DNA from: Apus apus
Taxonomy: Eukaryota; Chordata; Aves; Apodiformes; Apodidae
DNA: 64,000 nucleotides
Assembly (NCBI RefSeq): GCF_020740795.1
Contig: NC_067301.1
Location: forward strand, 7,392,501-7,456,500
Reading direction: 5' to 3'
Part shown: positions 61,603 to 64,000 of the stretch, one piece after another
Layout of the letters: each line of letters starts with the position of its first letter
Numbering within the stretch: position 1 is the first letter of the stretch
Program-made: the position numbers and the translations under genes
Notes under the pieces: model-generated
Seen by the model: only the letters and a program-made list of their open reading frames with translations
The model's database searches: none
What the model was told of the DNA's origin: nothing

Positions 61603-63952
61603 CTGGGGACAGGAGGGGCAAAGTCAGGGTGTGACTGGAAAGGTGCAAAAGACCATGGAATCATGGAATGGGTTGGGTTGGAAGGGACCTGAAAGATCAT
61701 CCAGTCCCAACCTGCATGGGCAGGGACACCTCCCACCAGCCCAGGCTGCTCCAAGCCCCATCCAACCTGCCCTTCAACACTGCCAGGGATGGGGCAGCCA
61801 CAGCTTCCCTGGGCAACCTGGGCCAGGGTCTCACCACCCTCACAGCAAAGAATTTCCTCCTCATGTCCAACCTCAATCTCCCCTCTTCCAGTTTTAATCC
61901 ATTCCCCTCATCCCATCCCTCCCTGCCCTTGTCCCAAGTCCCTCCCCAGCTTTCCTGTTGTCCCCCTGATGCAGAAAGGGATGGATGCAAAAATAGAGGC
62001 AGGAACAGCAAAATGCAAAAAAAACCCCAAAAACCCAAACCAACGTGGGAGTGGAAGGAGGGAAAGAAATGATGCAGGAACAGGAGGGAAAGCCAGGAGG
62101 GAAAAATGGAAAGATGCAAAAAAAGGGCCAGAGAAAGGGAAGCAGCAGGATGTGGAGATGCCAGGGAGGGATGCAAGAATGGGAAGGGGGAAAAAAAGTG
62201 CTGGAATGGGGAAGATGTGAGAACACAACCCAACCAGTGAGGCAAGGGTGGGCAAGTACAAAGAGTGTGGGGATCTGGGGATGCAACAGGAATCCAGGGA
62301 TGGAAAGGGGCAGGAATCTGGGGGTGCAGAAATGTGAAGGTGCATAAAAGAGTGAGAGGATGCAGAGGAGTGGGAAGAGATGGGAAAAGGCAAAGCTGCA
62401 AAGGGACACAGGGACACAGGGATGGAAAGGGCAGGGACACAGGGATGGAAAGGGGCAGGGACACAGGGATACAAATAGGGATGCAAGGATGCAAAGGGAC
62501 AGGGGTGGAAAGAGGGGTACAGGGATGCAGGGATGGAAAGAGGGATGCAAAGCTGCAAAGGTGCAGAGTGTGATTAAAAAAGGCAAAGAACAAACACAAG
62601 GGAAAACCCAAACGGGCCGGACAAGGATGGAAAGGTGCAAAGAGGGGTGCAGAGGGTGTGGGTGCAGGGGGTGTGGGTGCAGGGGGTGTGGGTGCAGGGG
62701 GTGTGGGTGCAGGGAGCCAGGCAGGAATTTTGAAGGTGCCCTCGAGTGTGAATCGCTCCCCTCTTCCTCCCCCTCCCCCTCCTCATCCCCTACGTCTCTC
62801 ACTGGGGGTCAAAGTCTGCCAAGGCCTTGAGGGCCTCGGGGGCCCGGATAAGCTTGTCCAGGATGCTGACGATGTCGGGGAACCTGGGCCGGCGGGCGCG
62901 CTCCTGCTGCCAGCACTGCAGCATCAGCTGGTAGATGGCGGAGGGACAGTCCAGCGGCGCGGGCAGGCGGAAGCCCTCGTTGATGGCCTTCATCACCTAG
63001 GGAGGAGGAGGAGGAGGTGGGGGGGTGGGCTTCCAAAGAGGTCGTCGAGCAAGGATGCTCCCCCTCCCACCCCGCTCCAGAAGCAGGTGGCTGGCGGGGC
63101 TCACCTCGTGGTTGGAGAGCTCCCAGTAGGGCCGCTCGCCCGAGGACATCACCTCCCACATGACGATCCCGTAGCTCCAGACGTCGCTGGCCGAGGTGAA
63201 CTTGCGGTAGGAAATGGCCTCGGGAGCTGTCCAGCGGATCGGGATCTTCCCGCCCTGCGGGGGCATCGGGCTCAACCCCCACCAGCCCCAAGAAACAACG
63301 TCCCCACCATGGGCAACCCCCCCACCACGGGCAACCATCCAGCCATGGACATCCACCTCACTCTGGGCAACTGCCCCATCGTGGCAGCTACCCCATCATG
63401 GGCAACCACCTCATCGTGGGCAACCACCTCATCGTGGGCAACACCCCCACCATGGACAACCACCCAACAATGGGCAACTACCCCACCACAGGCAACCCCC
63501 TCCCCAGGCAACCACCTCAACATGAGCAACACCCCCACCTTGGGCAACCCCCCAACCATGGTGGTGGCCCTTACGCTGGTGGTGTAGGTGGCTTCAGGGT
63601 CATCTTCCAAGACTCTGGAGAGCCCAAAATCAGACACTTTGCACACCAAGTTGCTGTTCACCAAGATGTTCCGGGCGGCCAGATCCCGATGGACGTAATT
63701 CATGTTGGCCAAGTACTTCATGCCGGCGGCGATGCCCCTCAACATCCCCACCAGCTGGATGACACCAAATTCCCCTTCTTTTTCCTGGGAAAAGGGGAGA
63801 ATCCAGCTTTGGATCTGCTCTAGGATTCATCTTTTGTCCCACCTCTGGTGGTGGGTGTTGGTGGACACCTTGTCACCAGGTGTCACCTACCCGTAGGAAC
63901 TTATCCAGAGCCCCGTTCTCCATGTACTCTGTGATGATCATGAAGGGCTTGG
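60640..63952 (-). CDS. EPHA2: EPHA2 receptor tyrosine kinase, 3' six coding exons
   Basis: Ephrin-A receptor kinase of the plasma membrane. Exons on the minus strand, 5' to 3': 63952-63891, 63784-63575, 63254-63105, 62996-62803, 61602-61447 and 60745-60640. All phases join and match human EPHA2 from [20 protein letters not shown] to the C-terminal PDZ-binding motif (VPI here, IPI in human). The first exon enters in phase 1 of a codon; the ectodomain, transmembrane segment and kinase N-lobe lie beyond the right edge. EPHA2 rather than another Eph is supported by [27 protein letters not shown] and [16 protein letters not shown]. Confidence 0.96.
61030..61435. repeat. Minisatellite in EPHA2 intron, GGGGACACCATGGGGATACC unit
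   Basis: About 20 degenerate copies of a roughly 20-bp unit immediately 3' of the SAM exon donor. Confidence 0.9.
61652..61966 (-). mobile_element. CR1 LINE fragment in EPHA2 intron
   Basis: Reverse-oriented common CR1 3' UTR (CATGGAATCATGGAATGGGT to CTCCCCAGCTTTCCTG). Sense relative to EPHA2. Confidence 0.92.
62395..62720. repeat. Minisatellites in EPHA2 intron
   Basis: GGGACACAGGGATGGAAAGG units (62403-62540), then about five near-perfect 15-bp copies of GTGTGGGTGCAGGGG (62645-62715). Earlier parts of the intron (61966-62395) are purine-rich with no exon. Confidence 0.9.
62803..63952 (-). CDS. EPHA2: EPHA2 kinase-domain exons
   Basis: 63952-63891: [20 protein letters not shown] (hinge region). 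63784-63575: [17 protein letters not shown], catalytic loop [15 protein letters not shown] in [14 protein letters not shown] and activation-loop Tyr in EATYTTS. 63254-63105: [29 protein letters not shown] and [10 protein letters not shown]. 62996-62803: [32 protein letters not shown] and [15 protein letters not shown]. All catalytic motifs are intact. Confidence 0.96.
63296..63560. repeat. Minisatellite in EPHA2 kinase intron, CACCATGGGCAAC unit
   Basis: Repeated CCCCACCATGGGCAAC-like and CCACCTCATCGTGGGCAA units, about 15-16 bp, fill the intron between two kinase exons. Confidence 0.92.
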
Positions 63953-64000
63953 CTGGGAGAGGAAAGAAAAAGACCCCAAATAGGTAAAAAACCCCCAAAC

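Noticed and set aside
1-64000. Endogenous retroviruses, LTR elements, other virus-derived elements, tRNA or rRNA genes
   Set aside because: I looked for LTR-type ends, gag/pol-like peptide motifs and cloverleaf-type sequence and recognised none. A profile search could still find short or old fragments.

Overview
The window is vertebrate nuclear DNA, almost certainly from a bird. Introns and intergenic gaps are filled with CR1 LINE fragments ending in the ATTCTATG-type tail. Genes in the right half are compact, GC-rich and full of G-runs and minisatellites, as on avian microchromosomes. Gene content and order match the human 1p36.13 block: SPEN, ZBTB17 (MIZ-1), HSPB7, one CLCNK chloride channel gene, then EPHA2. 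FAM131C, which lies between CLCNKB and EPHA2 in human, was not found. I recognised genes by remembered human protein sequences and resolved exons by splice signals and reading phase; no database was searched.

Layout. (1) 1-31045, plus strand: the 3' part of SPEN, from the exon before RRM2 to the poly(A) signal, including one 7.9-kb exon; everything before 5220 is intron. (2) 31046-33515: gap between the converging SPEN and ZBTB17 genes, dominated by a large, nearly perfect inverted repeat. (3) 33515-47790, minus strand: complete ZBTB17 with BTB domain, 13 C2H2 zinc fingers and a CpG-island promoter with NRF1-, YY1- and E-box-type motifs. (4) 48200-51540: GC-rich gap, then HSPB7 on the minus strand. 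(5) 51975-57345, plus strand: a complete 19-exon CLCNK gene, head-to-head with HSPB7. (6) 57346-59915: gap holding about 1.3 kb of a CCCCTTAAAA-type tandem repeat. (7) 59915-64000, minus strand: the 3' end of EPHA2 (kinase core, SAM domain, C-terminus).

The genes do not form a pathway. SPEN and ZBTB17 are nuclear transcription regulators, HSPB7 is a muscle and heart small heat-shock protein, CLCNK is a renal and inner-ear chloride channel that works with barttin, and EPHA2 is a receptor tyrosine kinase. The HSPB7/CLCNK head-to-head pair has a perfect MEF2-type site on the HSPB7 side and an HNF1-like site on the CLCNK side, so two tissue programmes may share a gap of a few hundred bases.

Main points for a second look: an in-frame 93-bp candidate cassette exon just before the SPEN SPOC domain; GC-AG introns in SPEN and CLCNK; two NAGNAG acceptors; a cluster of SUMO-consensus sites in SPEN that seem degenerate in human; GSGIG in place of GSGIP in the CLCNK filter; the 1.45-kb palindrome; two G/C-strand-biased satellite arrays; and candidate leader exons in ZBTB17 intron 1.
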